A stretch of 64,000 bases of DNA from Burkholderiales bacterium (GCA_016223165.1 JACRPO010000009.1:1054001-1118000), one strand, 5' to 3'. Shown: positions 27,157 through 36,266, counted from the first letter of the stretch. Numbers and translations are program-made. Notes: generated by a model not told the origin, from the letters alone.

Positions 27157-27212
27157 GCGAGCGTTTCGACGCCCGCAGGCTGCTGCAAGTCTCTTCAGTC
27201 AGCCTCACGCAC

Positions 27213-27247
27213 AAAAGGCCGCCTTCGGGCGGCCTTTCTTCTTTTTC
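27213..27247 (+). terminator. Rho-independent terminator of the porin gene
   Basis: AAGGCCGCC-TTCG-GGCGGCCTT forms a 9-bp stem with a stable UUCG-type tetraloop, followed by TTTCTTCTTTTTC. It starts 57 bases after the porin stop codon. Confidence 0.92.
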
Positions 27248-27487
27248 TCGCTTTTCGTGGGCCGAGGGCTCGCCGCGCAGCCCGTCGGCAGGCCATGCCC
27301 CACTGAAAAACGGATTCACAACTGCGCCCCCGTATCTACAGGGCCTTCGATGAAAACCCGGGGCCCTCGCGGTCGCTTGCGGTGATCACCGACAGCGACA
27401 ATATGCGACCCTGCGCGCTGTCCAGGTTCGGGGCGGTCACGCTTCACCGAGCCGCCGCCGCCGCGCGAGCGACTCGCAGGCCTGCCG
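27248..27487. other. Spacer upstream of the peptide-type ABC transporter operon
   Basis: 240 bases without a convincing gene. A perfect 10-bp palindrome GGTGATCACC (about 27379-27388) follows a TTGCGG hexamer and precedes an AT-rich ACAATATG, so a promoter/operator for the downstream operon may lie here. The boxes are poor matches, and I do not claim a start site. Confidence 0.4.
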
Positions 27488-28480
27488 ATGCTCGCCTTCA
27501 TCCTCCGCCGCCTGCTGCAAGCCATCGTCGTGATGCTGACGGTGGCCTTTCTTGCCTTCATGCTGTTCCAGTATGTCGGCGACCCAGTGACCAGCCTGCT
27601 CGGGCAGGACGCGACGCAGGAGCAGCGCGAGCAGTTGCGTCGTGATCTCGGCCTGGACGCGCCATTCCCGGTGCAATTTTCGAAGTTCGTCGGCAACGCC
27701 GTGCGGGGAGAGTTCGGGCTGAGCCTGCGCCAGGGGCGCAAGGTCTCGACGCTCATCGCCGAGCGCTTTCCGGCCACGCTCGAGCTGGCCGTGGCCGCGG
27801 CCGTCATCGCCCTCGTGGTGGGGGTGCCGCTGGGCGTCTACTCGGCCCTCCGGCGCGGCCGCTTCGGCTCGCAAGTCGTCATGACGCTGTCGCTGCTCGG
27901 CGTCTCGCTGCCGACGTTTCTCATCGGCATCCTGCTCATCCTCTTCTTCGCCGTCATCCTCAAGTGGCTGCCGAGCTTCGGGCGTGGCGACACCGTGGTC
28001 TTGTTCGGCTCCGGCGCCTGGACCACCGGGCTGCTGACATGGGATGGGTGGAAACACCTCGTCCTGCCGGCCATCACGCTCAGCGTCTTCCAGCTCGCGC
28101 TCATCCTGCGCCTGGTGCGTGCCGAGATGCTCGAAGTGCTGCGCACCGACTACGTGAAGTTCGCGCGCGCCCGCGGCCTCGAGGACCGCGCCGTCTACTT
28201 CGGCCACGCGCTGAAGAACACGCTCGTGCCGGTGATCACCATCACCGGCCTGCAGCTGGGTTCGCTGATCGCGTTTGCCATCATCACGGAGACGGTGTTC
28301 CAGTGGCCGGGCATGGGCTTCCTCTTCATCCAGGCCGTGCAGTTCGCCGACGTGCCGGTGATGGCCGCCTACCTCTGCCTCATCGCGCTCATCTTCGTGC
28401 TCGTGAATCTCGTGGTCGATCTGCTCTACTTCGCCGTCGATCCCCGCCTGCGCATCGAGCGCCCGGCCGGCGGGCACTGA
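27488..28480 (+). CDS. DppB/OppB-like ABC transporter permease
   Basis: A 330-residue inner-membrane permease of the peptide/nickel/opine family. It has the typical N-terminus MLAFILRRLLQAIVVMLTVAFLAFMLF and six membrane segments. The EAA-like cytoplasmic loop RTDYVKFARARGLEDRAVYFGHALKN, which contacts the ATPases, is present, as is the family motif QLGSLIAFAIITETVFQWPGMG. A glycine/Trp-containing periplasmic insert (GSGAWTTGLLTWDGWKHL) lies between segments 3 and 4. It is the first gene of a four-gene operon (permease, permease, ATPase, ATPase). No periplasmic binding protein gene is adjacent. Confidence 0.93.
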   Translation: MLAFILRRLLQAIVVMLTVAFLAFMLFQYVGDPVTSLLGQDATQEQREQLRRDLGLDAPFPVQFSKFVGNAVRGEFGLSLRQGRKVSTLIAERFPATLELAVAAAVIALVVGVPLGVYSALRRGRFGSQVVMTLSLLGVSLPTFLIGILLILFFAVILKWLPSFGRGDTVVLFGSGAWTTGLLTWDGWKHLVLPAITLSVFQLALILRLVRAEMLEVLRTDYVKFARARGLEDRAVYFGHALKNTLVPVITITGLQLGSLIAFAIITETVFQWPGMGFLFIQAVQFADVPVMAAYLCLIALIFVLVNLVVDLLYFAVDPRLRIERPAGGH

Positions 28481-28507
28481 AGGCGTAGAAAAAAAGGGCG
28501 CGCATCC

Positions 28508-29452
28508 ATGAGCACTCCGACATCGTCCGTTCCCGCCGCCGCGCCCTCGGCGCTGCAGCGCTTCCTCGACGGCGACGTCTGGCACAGCTTCAAGACATCG
28601 CCGGTGGCCATACTCGCCGCGGCGATTGCCTTCGTCTGCGTCTTCTGCGCCGCCTTCGCTCCTTGGGTGGCGCCGCACGACCCGTTCGACCTCGCATCGC
28701 TCAACCTGGCCGACGCGCGGCTACCGCCGGCCTGGGCCGAAGAGGGCCGGGTCCGCTACCTGCTCGGCACCGACGACCAGGGCCGCGACATCCTCTCGGC
28801 GCTGTTCTACGGCGCGCGCATCTCGCTGGCCGTGGGCGTGGCGTCGGTGCTGCTGTCGGTGTTCGCCGGTGTCGCGCTCGGCCTGCTGGCCGGCTTCGCG
28901 GGCGGCAAGATCGACGCCTTCATCATGCGCGTGTGCGACGTGATGCTGAGCTTCCCGTCGATTCTGATCGCACTGCTCATCGACGGCGTCGGGCGCGCGA
29001 TGTTCCCGAACGCGCACGACACGCTCGCCTTCGGCGTGCTCATCATCGCCATCTCGCTCGGGGGCTGGGTGCAGTACGCACGCACCGTGCGCGGCTCGAC
29101 GATGGTCGAGCGCAACAAGGAATACGTGCAGGCCGCGCGCGTCATCGGTGTGGCTCCGTGGCGAATCATGTTGCGGCACGTGCTGCCCAACGTGCTCGGG
29201 CCGGTGCTCGTGCTGGCGACGATCCAGGTCGCCGCGGCCATCCTCACCGAAGCGACGCTGTCGTTCCTCGGCGTCGGCGTGCCGCCGACCTCGCCGTCGC
29301 TCGGCACGCTCATCCGCATCGGCAACGATTTCCTCTTCTCGGGCGAGTGGTGGATCACCATCTTCCCGGGCGTGATGCTGGTGCTCATCGCGCTCAGCGT
29401 GAACCTGCTCGGGGACTGGCTGCGCGATGCGCTGAATCCGCGCCTGCGCTGA
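28508..29452 (+). CDS. DppC/OppC-like ABC transporter permease
   Basis: A 314-residue second permease of the heterodimeric channel. An N-terminal cytoplasmic tail and first helix (VAILAAAIAFVCVFCAAF) precede a periplasmic DPFDLASLNLADARLPPAW segment. LLGTDDQGRDILSALFYGARISLAVG follows, which is diagnostic for the DppC/OppC family. The EAA loop is VQAARVIGVAPWRIMLRHVLPN. It ends ALNPRLR, as expected. It starts 27 bp after the DppB-like gene with a 12-bp gap to the ATPase gene. Confidence 0.94.
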   Translation: MSTPTSSVPAAAPSALQRFLDGDVWHSFKTSPVAILAAAIAFVCVFCAAFAPWVAPHDPFDLASLNLADARLPPAWAEEGRVRYLLGTDDQGRDILSALFYGARISLAVGVASVLLSVFAGVALGLLAGFAGGKIDAFIMRVCDVMLSFPSILIALLIDGVGRAMFPNAHDTLAFGVLIIAISLGGWVQYARTVRGSTMVERNKEYVQAARVIGVAPWRIMLRHVLPNVLGPVLVLATIQVAAAILTEATLSFLGVGVPPTSPSLGTLIRIGNDFLFSGEWWITIFPGVMLVLIALSVNLLGDWLRDALNPRLR

Positions 29453-29464
29453 CGAGTCACCCAC

Positions 29465-30466
29465 ATGGCCACCGCTCCGCTGCTCGAAGTGAAGAACCTG
29501 CGCGTGGAGTTCCCGACGCGCCGCGGCACCCTGCTCGCGCTCGACGACATCTCCTTCTCGATCGACCCGGGCGAGGTGCTCGGCGTCGTCGGCGAATCGG
29601 GTGCCGGCAAGTCGCTCACCGGCGCGGCCATCATCGGCCTGCTCGAGCCGCCGGGGCGCATCGCCGCCGGCGAGATCCGCCTCGAAGGCCGGCGCATCGA
29701 CAACCTGCCGTACGAGCAGATGCGAGCCATCCGCGGCCGCAGGATCGGCGCCATCTTCCAGGACCCGCTGACCTCGCTCAATCCGCTGTACACGATCGGC
29801 CGCCAGCTCACCGAGACCATCCAGACGCACCTGCCGGTGAGTGGCGACGAGGCGCGCCGGCGCGCGATCCGCCTGCTCCAGGAAACCGGCATCCCGGCTG
29901 CCGAGCAGCGCATCGACCAGTATCCGCACCAGTTCAGCGGCGGCATGCGTCAGCGCGTGGTGATCGCGCTCGCGCTCGCCGCCGAACCCAAGCTCATCGT
30001 CGCCGACGAGCCGACCACGGCGCTGGACGTGTCGATCCAGGCGCAGATCATTTCGCTGCTCAAGCGCCTGTGCAAAGAGCACGGCGCGGCGGTGATGCTG
30101 GTCACGCACGACATGGGCGTGATCGCCGAGACCTGCGACCGCGTGGCCGTGATGTACGCCGGGCGCATCGCCGAGATCGGGCCGGTGCACGATGTCATCA
30201 ATGTGCCGGCGCACCCGTACACCGTCGGCCTGATGGGCTCGATCCCGGCGATGGACGAGGACCGCGAGCGCCTGGCGCAAATCGAGGGCTCGATGCCGCG
30301 CCTCACGGCCATTCCGCAGGGTTGCGCCTTCAATCCGCGCTGCCCGCAGGCGATGGAGCGCTGCCGCAGCGAACGACCCGACCTGATGCAGGCCAGCGTG
30401 ACGCGCGCCGCCTGCTGGCTGGTGCCAGAGCGGCATGAGCAGCCCGAGCCCAAGGTGATGGCATGA
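29465..30466 (+). CDS. DppD/OppD-like ABC transporter ATPase
   Basis: A 333-residue ATPase. Walker A is [11 protein letters not shown] (about residue 45), the Q-loop is [13 protein letters not shown], the ABC signature is [16 protein letters not shown] (about 158) and Walker B is [12 protein letters not shown]. The switch histidine is in LVTHDMG. The C-terminal oligopeptide-transporter extension has the Cys motif [14 protein letters not shown], which in relatives binds an Fe-S cluster. It pairs with the DppF-like ATPase, whose start overlaps its stop (ATGA). Confidence 0.95.
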   Translation: MATAPLLEVKNLRVEFPTRRGTLLALDDISFSIDPGEVLGVVGESGAGKSLTGAAIIGLLEPPGRIAAGEIRLEGRRIDNLPYEQMRAIRGRRIGAIFQDPLTSLNPLYTIGRQLTETIQTHLPVSGDEARRRAIRLLQETGIPAAEQRIDQYPHQFSGGMRQRVVIALALAAEPKLIVADEPTTALDVSIQAQIISLLKRLCKEHGAAVMLVTHDMGVIAETCDRVAVMYAGRIAEIGPVHDVINVPAHPYTVGLMGSIPAMDEDRERLAQIEGSMPRLTAIPQGCAFNPRCPQAMERCRSERPDLMQASVTRAACWLVPERHEQPEPKVMA

Positions 30467-31464
30467 CCGCCGCGCTGGTCGAGGTGCGCGACCTCGCGAA
30501 GACCTTCGATGTTTCGGCGCCCTGGCTCAACCGCGTCGTCGAGCGCAAGCCGCGCCAGTTCGTGCACGCCGTCGACGGGGTGTCGTTCAGCATCGCCCAG
30601 GGCAAGACGCTGGCACTGGTGGGCGAGTCGGGCTGCGGCAAGAGCACGGTGGCACGCCTGCTCGTGGGCCTGTACGCGCCCACGCGCGGCGAGGTGCTGT
30701 TCGACGGCCAGCGCACGGACGACATCGCGCGCATCGCCGGAAGCGAGCTGCGCACCTTGCGCCGGCGCATGCAGATGATCTTCCAGGACCCCTATGCGAG
30801 TCTCAACCCGCGCTGGAAGGTGCTGAAGATCGTCGGCGAGCCACTCACCGAGCACGGCCTGGTCGGCGGCGAGGATGCGCTGCGCGCCAAGGTCTCAGAG
30901 TTGCTGATGAGCGTCGGGCTCGCCGCCGCCGACTGCGAGAAGTTCCCGCACCAGTTCAGCGGCGGCCAGCGTCAGCGCATCAGCATCGCGCGGGCGCTCG
31001 CCACGCAGCCGGAGTTCCTGGTCTGCGACGAGCCCACGTCGGCGCTCGACGTGTCGGTGCAGGCGCAGGTCCTCAACATCATGAAGGACCTGCAGCGCAG
31101 CCGCGGCCTCACCTACCTCTTCATCTCGCACAACCTGGCCGTCGTGCGCCACGTATCCGACGAGGTGGGCGTCATGTACCTCGGCCGCCTCGTCGAGCTC
31201 GCCGGCAAGCGCGAACTCTTCGCGCAGCCGCGCCATCCGTACACGCGCATGCTGCTCGACGCGATCCCGGACATCCACATGACCGGCCGCGCGCGCACGC
31301 CGGTGCAGGGCGAGGTGCCGAATCCGCTCGACCCGCCGCGCGGCTGCGCCTTCCATCCACGCTGCCCGCACGCCAACGCCCGCTGCTCGAGCGAGCGGCC
31401 GCTGCTGGGCGAGTTCAAAGGCGTCCGCGTCGCCTGCCACGCGGTGCAGGAAGGCCGGATCTGA
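30463..31464 (+). CDS. DppF/OppF-like ABC transporter ATPase
   Basis: A 333-residue partner ATPase. Walker A is [14 protein letters not shown], the Q-loop is [13 protein letters not shown], the signature is [16 protein letters not shown], Walker B is [12 protein letters not shown] and the switch histidine is in FISHNLAVV. The C-terminal Cys motif is [14 protein letters not shown]. An N-terminal insert, [20 protein letters not shown], is longer than in E. coli DppF but common in betaproteobacteria. It is the last gene of the operon and converges on lysA with an 18-bp gap that contains the GC palindrome GCGGGCGGCCCGC. Confidence 0.95.
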   Translation: MTAALVEVRDLAKTFDVSAPWLNRVVERKPRQFVHAVDGVSFSIAQGKTLALVGESGCGKSTVARLLVGLYAPTRGEVLFDGQRTDDIARIAGSELRTLRRRMQMIFQDPYASLNPRWKVLKIVGEPLTEHGLVGGEDALRAKVSELLMSVGLAAADCEKFPHQFSGGQRQRISIARALATQPEFLVCDEPTSALDVSVQAQVLNIMKDLQRSRGLTYLFISHNLAVVRHVSDEVGVMYLGRLVELAGKRELFAQPRHPYTRMLLDAIPDIHMTGRARTPVQGEVPNPLDPPRGCAFHPRCPHANARCSSERPLLGEFKGVRVACHAVQEGRI

Positions 31465-31482
31465 CGTGCGGGCGGCCCGCGC

Positions 31483-32781
31483 TCAGCGCGGGATCAGGCG
31501 TTCGCCGACGAAGAGGTCTTGCACCTGCTCGCGCTCGCGGATGAGGTGCACCGCCTCGCCGTCGACCATCACCTCCGCCGCACGCGGTCGCGTGTTGTAG
31601 TTGCTGGCCATGGCCATGCCGTAGGCACCGGCGGAGAGCACGGCGAGGTGGTCGCCCACCTGCACCGCGAGGTCGCGCTGGCGGCCGAGCCAGTCGCCGG
31701 ACTCGCACACCGGCCCCACGACGTCCCAGCGCACGGGCTCGACATCGACGCGCGCCGTGCAGGGCTCGATGCCCATGTAGGCGTCGTACAGGGCCGGTCG
31801 CGTGAGGTCGTTCATCGCCGCGTCGACGACGCAGAAGTTCGCCACCTCGCCGGGCTTGAGGTAGAGCACCTCGGTCACCAGCACGCCGGCGTTGCCCACC
31901 AGCGAGCGGCCCGGCTCCAGCAGCACTTCGCGCCCACCGTGGCCGCGCGCGTCCATGCGGGCGAGCAGGCGGCCGACCAGCTCGTCGGCGGCCGGTGGCG
32001 ACTCGTCGGCGTAGGTGATGCCAAGGCCGCCGCCGACGTCGATGTGGTGCAGTTCGATGCCTTCGCCCTCGACCGACTCCACGAGGTCGAGCAGGCGGTC
32101 GAGCGCATCGAGATAGGGCTCGATCTGCGTGATCTGCGAGCCGATGTGGCAGTCGATGCCCTCGACGCGCAGGCCCGGCAGCGTCGCGGCGAGCCGGTAG
32201 GCGGCGAGCGCCTCCCCGTGCGCGACGCCGAACTTGTTGCTTTTCAGCCCGGTCGAGATGTACGGGTGCGTGCCGGCGTCGACGTCGGGGTTGACGCGCA
32301 GGCTCGTCGGCGCCCGCACGCCGTGTGCCCGCGCCACCTCGTCGAGCAGGCGCAGCTCGCCGACGCTCTCGACGTTGAAGCAACGCACGCCGGCCTCGAG
32401 CGCCAGGGCCATCTCGTCGCGCCGCTTGCCCACGCCCGAGAACACGGTCCGGTCGGCGCGCCCGCCGGCGGCCAGCACGCGCGCCAGCTCGCCGGCGGAG
32501 ACGATGTCGAAGCCGCTGCCGGCCTCGGCGAACGTCTGCAGCACGGCGAGGCTGGAGTTGGCCTTCATGGCATAGCACACGAGGTGCGGCCGGCCGGCCA
32601 GCGCGCGCTGGTACGCGGCGAGGGCGGCACGCATCGCGCCGCGCGAGTACACGTACAGCGGCGTGCCGTGGCGGCGCGCGAGCTCGGCGAGCGCATGCCC
32701 CTCGAGCTGCAATTCGCCGCGCACGCGCGCCAGCTGCGGCGCGCCGGGCAAGGCGGCGGCTCTCGCAAGCACGGGACTCAT
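31483..32781 (-). CDS. lysA: Diaminopimelate decarboxylase
   Basis: A 432-residue PLP enzyme that decarboxylates meso-diaminopimelate to L-lysine, the last step of lysine synthesis. The PLP lysine is in LVCYAMKANSSLAVL (about residue 73). Other conserved sites are GIDCHIGSQI, the PLP-phosphate glycine loop DVGGGLGI, EPGRSLVGNAG, and CESGDWLG with the active-site Cys contributed across the dimer. The start ATG overlaps the stop of the LptM-like lipoprotein gene (ATGA). This lptM-lysA-(divergent cyaY) block is a well-known proteobacterial arrangement. Confidence 0.97.
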   Translation of the reverse strand: MSPVLARAAALPGAPQLARVRGELQLEGHALAELARRHGTPLYVYSRGAMRAALAAYQRALAGRPHLVCYAMKANSSLAVLQTFAEAGSGFDIVSAGELARVLAAGGRADRTVFSGVGKRRDEMALALEAGVRCFNVESVGELRLLDEVARAHGVRAPTSLRVNPDVDAGTHPYISTGLKSNKFGVAHGEALAAYRLAATLPGLRVEGIDCHIGSQITQIEPYLDALDRLLDLVESVEGEGIELHHIDVGGGLGITYADESPPAADELVGRLLARMDARGHGGREVLLEPGRSLVGNAGVLVTEVLYLKPGEVANFCVVDAAMNDLTRPALYDAYMGIEPCTARVDVEPVRWDVVGPVCESGDWLGRQRDLAVQVGDHLAVLSAGAYGMAMASNYNTRPRAAEVMVDGEAVHLIREREQVQDLFVGERLIPR

Positions 32782-32984
32782 CGCGAAGCACCTGCGGCTG
32801 GGCCCGTCGCTGCCGCTGAGGCGGACGGGGCAGAGGCGGACGGGGCAGAGGCCGATGGGGCCGCCGCGGCGGGCAAGGTCAACGGCCCCTTCTGGCCGCA
32901 GGCCGCGAGCCCGCCCAAGACCATGGCCGCGGCAATCGCGCCCACCATCGATACACTGCCGGCGCGTTTCCCGTTGCGACTCAT
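32778..32984 (-). CDS. lptM: LptM/YifL-like small lipoprotein
   Basis: A 68-residue lipoprotein. The lipobox is LGGLAAC followed directly by GQKGPLTLP, the LptM (YifL) signature; in E. coli LptM helps mature the LptD translocon. The rest is an Ala/Ser/Pro tail with SAPSA repeats, encoded by a 15-bp tandem repeat at 32818-32847. ATG 32984 is preferred; an in-frame ATG three codons upstream is possible. It is coupled to lysA by ATGA and divergent from cyaY, as in many proteobacteria. Confidence 0.9.
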   Translation of the reverse strand: MSRNGKRAGSVSMVGAIAAAMVLGGLAACGQKGPLTLPAAAAPSASAPSASAPSASAAATGPAAGASR

Positions 32985-33048
32985 GCGAGGCATTCTAGTG
33001 AGCACCCCGGTGCCAACCCAGGCCACACACCCGGCGGCACGCGTCCCG

Positions 33049-33372
33049 ATGAGCGACGCCGACTACGTGCGCGAGACGAGCGCGCTGCTGGCGCGTATCG
33101 AAGCCACCTGCGACCGCTGGCTCGATGCGGACGTGATCGACATCGACACGCATCGCACCGGCGGGCTGCTCGAACTGGTCTTCCCTGACCAGAGCAAGAT
33201 CGTCGTCAACACGCAGCCGCCGCTACAGGAGATGTGGCTGGCGGCGCGCTCGGGCGGTTACCACTACCAGTGGGACGGCCAGGGCTGGCGCGATACGCGC
33301 GACGGCCACGATCTGCTGCAGATGCTGTCGCGCCAGGCCAGCGTGCAGAGCGGGCGCGCGCTGCAGTTCTGA
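33049..33372 (+). CDS. cyaY: Iron donor protein CyaY (bacterial frataxin)
   Basis: A 107-residue frataxin homologue that binds iron and modulates Fe-S cluster assembly by IscS. The protein starts MSDADYVRETSALLARIEATCDRW. It has the acidic first helix, the beta-sheet motif GGLLELVFPDQSKIVVNTQPP, and QEMWLAARSGGYHYQWDGQGWRDTR, all typical. ATG 33049 matches the family N-terminus; longer in-frame starts overlap the lptM promoter region. It is divergent from lptM-lysA with a 64-bp spacer and converges on mrcA. Confidence 0.96.
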   Translation: MSDADYVRETSALLARIEATCDRWLDADVIDIDTHRTGGLLELVFPDQSKIVVNTQPPLQEMWLAARSGGYHYQWDGQGWRDTRDGHDLLQMLSRQASVQSGRALQF

Positions 33373-33410
33373 CCGCACCGGTCGCAAGGGTCATCCGCTG
33401 CAGGCCAGCG

Positions 33411-33486
33411 ACCGCCGCGGAACCGGCTTTGCCGGGCCGCTGGCGGTGCCCCCTGGGGGGGAGGCGCCGAAGGCGCTTCGGGGGAG
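33411..33486. repeat. REP-like GC-rich element between cyaY and mrcA
   Basis: The convergent spacer holds three small hairpins in series: CCGGC-TTT-GCCGG (33423-33435), CCCCCTGGGGGG (around 33450-33460) and GCGCC-GAA-GGCGC (33464-33476), followed by TTCGGGGG. This layout is typical of intergenic repeats scattered through Burkholderiales genomes. It may act as a bidirectional terminator for the two converging genes. No second copy was found in this window. Confidence 0.65.
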
Positions 33487-33491
33487 CGCAG

Positions 33492-35903
33492 TTATCGCTT
33501 GAACAGGTCGAGGATGCTGCTGCGCTCCTCGGTCGTCGTGGCCTTCGGCGGCAGGGGGTCGTCCAGACCGAGGCCGGTGACGCCACGACCGCCGGTGAAC
33601 TCTTCGTACATCCAGTAGCCGCCTTCGCCGGCCACCCCGGGCGGCGGCGTGAGCGTCGCCGGCGGCACACCGCGCAACGCGTGCTGCATGTAGTCCAACC
33701 ACACCGGCAGCGCGAGTCCGCCGCCGGTCTCGTTCGAACCGAGCTTCTTGGGCGTGTCGTGGCCGATCCACACGACGGCGGTCAAGGTCGGATGGAAGCC
33801 GGCAAACCAGGCGTCCATCGAATCGTTGGTGGTGCCGGTCTTGCCGAACACGTCCTGCCGCTTGAGCGTGGCGCTGGCCTTGGCCGCCGTGCCCGAGCGC
33901 GTCACCTCCTGCAGCAGGCTCGTCATCACGAAGGCATTGCGCGCCGGCAGCGAGCGCATGCTCTCGTCGAGGGCCGGCGGCTTCACCTCCAGCAGCAGCT
34001 TGCCCTTGTTGTCGGTGATGCGCTGGATGAGCATCGGCTGCACCAGGTAGCCACCGTTGGCGAAGACGCTGAATGCGACGCCCATCTGCATCGGCGTCAC
34101 CGAGCCGGCGCCGAGCGCCATCGTCAGGTACGGCGGGTGTCGCTCCGGCGGGAAGCCGAACGCGCCCAACCACTGCTGCGCGCGCAGCGGCGTGATGTAC
34201 TGCAGCACGCGGATCGAGACCATGTTCTTCGATCGCGCCAGCGCCGTCTGCAGCGGCAGCGGGCCGGCGAACTCGCCGTCGTAGTTCTTCGGCTCCCAGG
34301 GCAGGCTGCCCGTTTCGGCGGCGTCGAAGAACAGCGGCGCGTCGTTGACCACCGTCGCCGGCGTGAAGCCGCGCTCCAGCGCCGCCGAGTAGATGAACGG
34401 CTTGAAGCTGGAACCGGGCTGCCGCCAGGCCTGGGTGACGCGGTTGAACTTGGTCTTGCCGAAGTCGAAGCCGCCAACCATGGCCCGCAGCGCGCCGGTG
34501 CGCGGGTCGAGCGCCACGAGGGCGCCCTGCACCTCCGGCAGCTGGGTCAGGGACCAAGCTGCCTTCGGGACCACGCCCTTCACGGCGCGTACGACGGCGC
34601 CGCGGCGAATGCGCCTGTTCGGCCCGGCGCGGTCGGCCAGCCCGGAGGTCACCGGGCGCAGGCCCTCGCCGGTGACGGTGATCGACTCGCCGTCCTGCAG
34701 CATGGCCACCACCTTGCGCGGCGAGGCCTCGAGCACGACCGCCGCGCGCAGCTCGCCGTTGTCCGGGTGCTCGGCCAATGCCTCGGCGACGCGCGCGTCG
34801 AGCTTGTCCTGGTCTGCCGGCAGGTCCACGAAGGCCTCCGGACCCCGGTAGACCTGGCGCAGCTCGAATTCGATGAGGCCGCGCCGCAGGGCCCGCCAGG
34901 CCACCGCCTGCTCGGCCGCGCTCACCGACACGTACACGTTGAGCCCGCGCGTGTAGGCCTCCTCGCCGTACTGCGCGTAGACGAGCTGGCGCGCCGCCTC
35001 GGCGACGAACTCGGAGTGCGCGAGCGAGTCGCCGGCAATGCGGTAGCGCAGCGGTTCGGCAAGCGCCTGCTCGTGCTGGGCCTCGGTGATGAAGCCGGAC
35101 TCGAACATGCGGTCGATGATGTAGCGCTGGCGCGCAGTGGCGCGGCGCTCGTTGGTCACCGGGTTGTAGGCCGACGGCGCCTTCGGCAGGCCGGCCAGCA
35201 TCGCCGCCTCGGCGATGGAGATGTCCTTGAGCTTCTTGCCGAAGTAGATCTCCGCGGCGGCGGCGAAGCCGTTGGCGCGCTGCCCGAGGAAGATCTGGTT
35301 CATGTACAGCTCGAGGATCTGGTCCTTGCTGAGCAGGCTCTCGATCTTGGTCGCCAGCAGGATCTCGTAGATCTTGCGCGTGAACGTCTTCTCGGTGGAG
35401 AGGTAGAAATTGCGCGCCACCTGCATCGTGATGGTGGAGGCGCCCTGGCTGCGGGCGTCGCGCAGGTTCTCGAGCGCCGCCCGCGCCACGCCCTTGTAAT
35501 CGACGCCGCCGTGCTGGTAGAAGCGGGTGTCCTCGGCGGCGAGCACCGCGTCCTTCATCACCTGCGGCATCTGGCCGATGGGCGTGAAGTTGCGGCGCTC
35601 CTCGCCGAACTCGCCCAGCTGCACGCCGTCGGCGGAGATGACGCGCAGCGGCAGCTTCGGCCGGTAGTCGGTGAGGGCGGAGATCCCGGGGAGGTTGGGG
35701 TAGGCGACGGCCAGTGCGATGCCCACGAGCAGCAGCAGCGCCACGAACGCGGCGCCCAGACCCGCCAGCATCCAGCCGCCGATGCGGGTGCCGGCCTGCA
35801 GCCAGGGCGGCCACGCCGCCATCCAGCGGGCCGAACGGCCGGCGCCCGAGGAGGCTCCCGAGGTGGCAGAGGTGGAGTGAAGCTCGGGCTCGGCGTGGGC
35901 CAT
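33492..35903 (-). CDS. mrcA: Penicillin-binding protein 1A (bifunctional transglycosylase/transpeptidase)
   Basis: An 803-residue class A PBP that polymerises and cross-links peptidoglycan. Seen in order: a cytoplasmic tail of about 35 residues, a membrane anchor (about 40-68), the GT51 transglycosylase with catalytic Glu in AAEDTRFYQHGGVD and TITMQVARNFYLS, an OB-like region, and the transpeptidase. The latter has the SxxK motif in GSSFKPFIY, the SxN motif in ARSKNMVS and KTGTTNDSMDAW. All catalytic residues are intact. It is divergent from the pilMNOPQ operon, as in many gamma- and betaproteobacteria. A perfect TATAAT lies 27-32 bases upstream of the start. Confidence 0.97.
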   Translation of the reverse strand: MAHAEPELHSTSATSGASSGAGRSARWMAAWPPWLQAGTRIGGWMLAGLGAAFVALLLLVGIALAVAYPNLPGISALTDYRPKLPLRVISADGVQLGEFGEERRNFTPIGQMPQVMKDAVLAAEDTRFYQHGGVDYKGVARAALENLRDARSQGASTITMQVARNFYLSTEKTFTRKIYEILLATKIESLLSKDQILELYMNQIFLGQRANGFAAAAEIYFGKKLKDISIAEAAMLAGLPKAPSAYNPVTNERRATARQRYIIDRMFESGFITEAQHEQALAEPLRYRIAGDSLAHSEFVAEAARQLVYAQYGEEAYTRGLNVYVSVSAAEQAVAWRALRRGLIEFELRQVYRGPEAFVDLPADQDKLDARVAEALAEHPDNGELRAAVVLEASPRKVVAMLQDGESITVTGEGLRPVTSGLADRAGPNRRIRRGAVVRAVKGVVPKAAWSLTQLPEVQGALVALDPRTGALRAMVGGFDFGKTKFNRVTQAWRQPGSSFKPFIYSAALERGFTPATVVNDAPLFFDAAETGSLPWEPKNYDGEFAGPLPLQTALARSKNMVSIRVLQYITPLRAQQWLGAFGFPPERHPPYLTMALGAGSVTPMQMGVAFSVFANGGYLVQPMLIQRITDNKGKLLLEVKPPALDESMRSLPARNAFVMTSLLQEVTRSGTAAKASATLKRQDVFGKTGTTNDSMDAWFAGFHPTLTAVVWIGHDTPKKLGSNETGGGLALPVWLDYMQHALRGVPPATLTPPPGVAGEGGYWMYEEFTGGRGVTGLGLDDPLPPKATTTEERSSILDLFKR

Positions 35904-35929
35904 GGAAGTCCCGTACGTCGGGAGCGGTG

Positions 35930-35935
35930 ATTATA
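35930..35935 (-). promoter_or_regulatory. -10 box of mrcA
   Basis: The minus strand reads a perfect TATAAT here, which would give a leader of about 20 bases before ATG 35903. No good -35 hexamer is present at the right distance. Confidence 0.55.
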
Positions 35936-36194
35936 GAAACCCGGCCTGAGGCAGACCCGGCTCGGGCCTGCGCATGCCCGGGGGTCCACCTCGCCGCGCG
36001 CAGCGGCCCGGCCGGCGGCCACGGGCGGCTGCCCTTTGCCGCGTGCCGGCGGCAGGGGTCGCGTGACATCCTGCACGTGGCCCTGGCTCGCGCCCGCCAC
36101 GGTGCGGTGCCAGCCCGTGCCCGAGTTGCTTCAATCCACCCCGCGCGCGTCGGACTTCAGCAACGACCCCTTACCGCTGCGGACCCGTTTTTCT

Positions 36195-36223
36195 TTGGAT
36201 CTCAAGGGGTTTACTGCTAGCAT
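36195..36223 (+). promoter_or_regulatory. Promoter of pilMNOPQ
   Basis: TTGGAT (36195-36200) and TAGCAT (36218-36223) are separated by exactly 17 bases. TGC directly before the -10 gives an extended -10. Transcription would start about 100 bases upstream of pilM. The AT-rich context stands out from the surrounding sequence. Confidence 0.65.
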
Positions 36224-36240
36224 TGAAGTAACTTCTTAAC

Positions 36241-36266
36241 AAGCCGTGACCGGAAGCCGTGACCGG
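36241..36266. repeat. 13-bp tandem duplication in the pilM leader
   Basis: AAGCCGTGACCGG occurs twice back to back, just after the predicted transcription start of the pilMNOPQ operon and about 60 bases before pilM. Confidence 0.9.

Noticed and set aside
31465-31482. Terminator between the DppF-like gene and lysA
   Set aside because: The palindrome GCGGGCGGCCCGC can fold but has no T-tract on either strand, so a rho-independent terminator is not supported.
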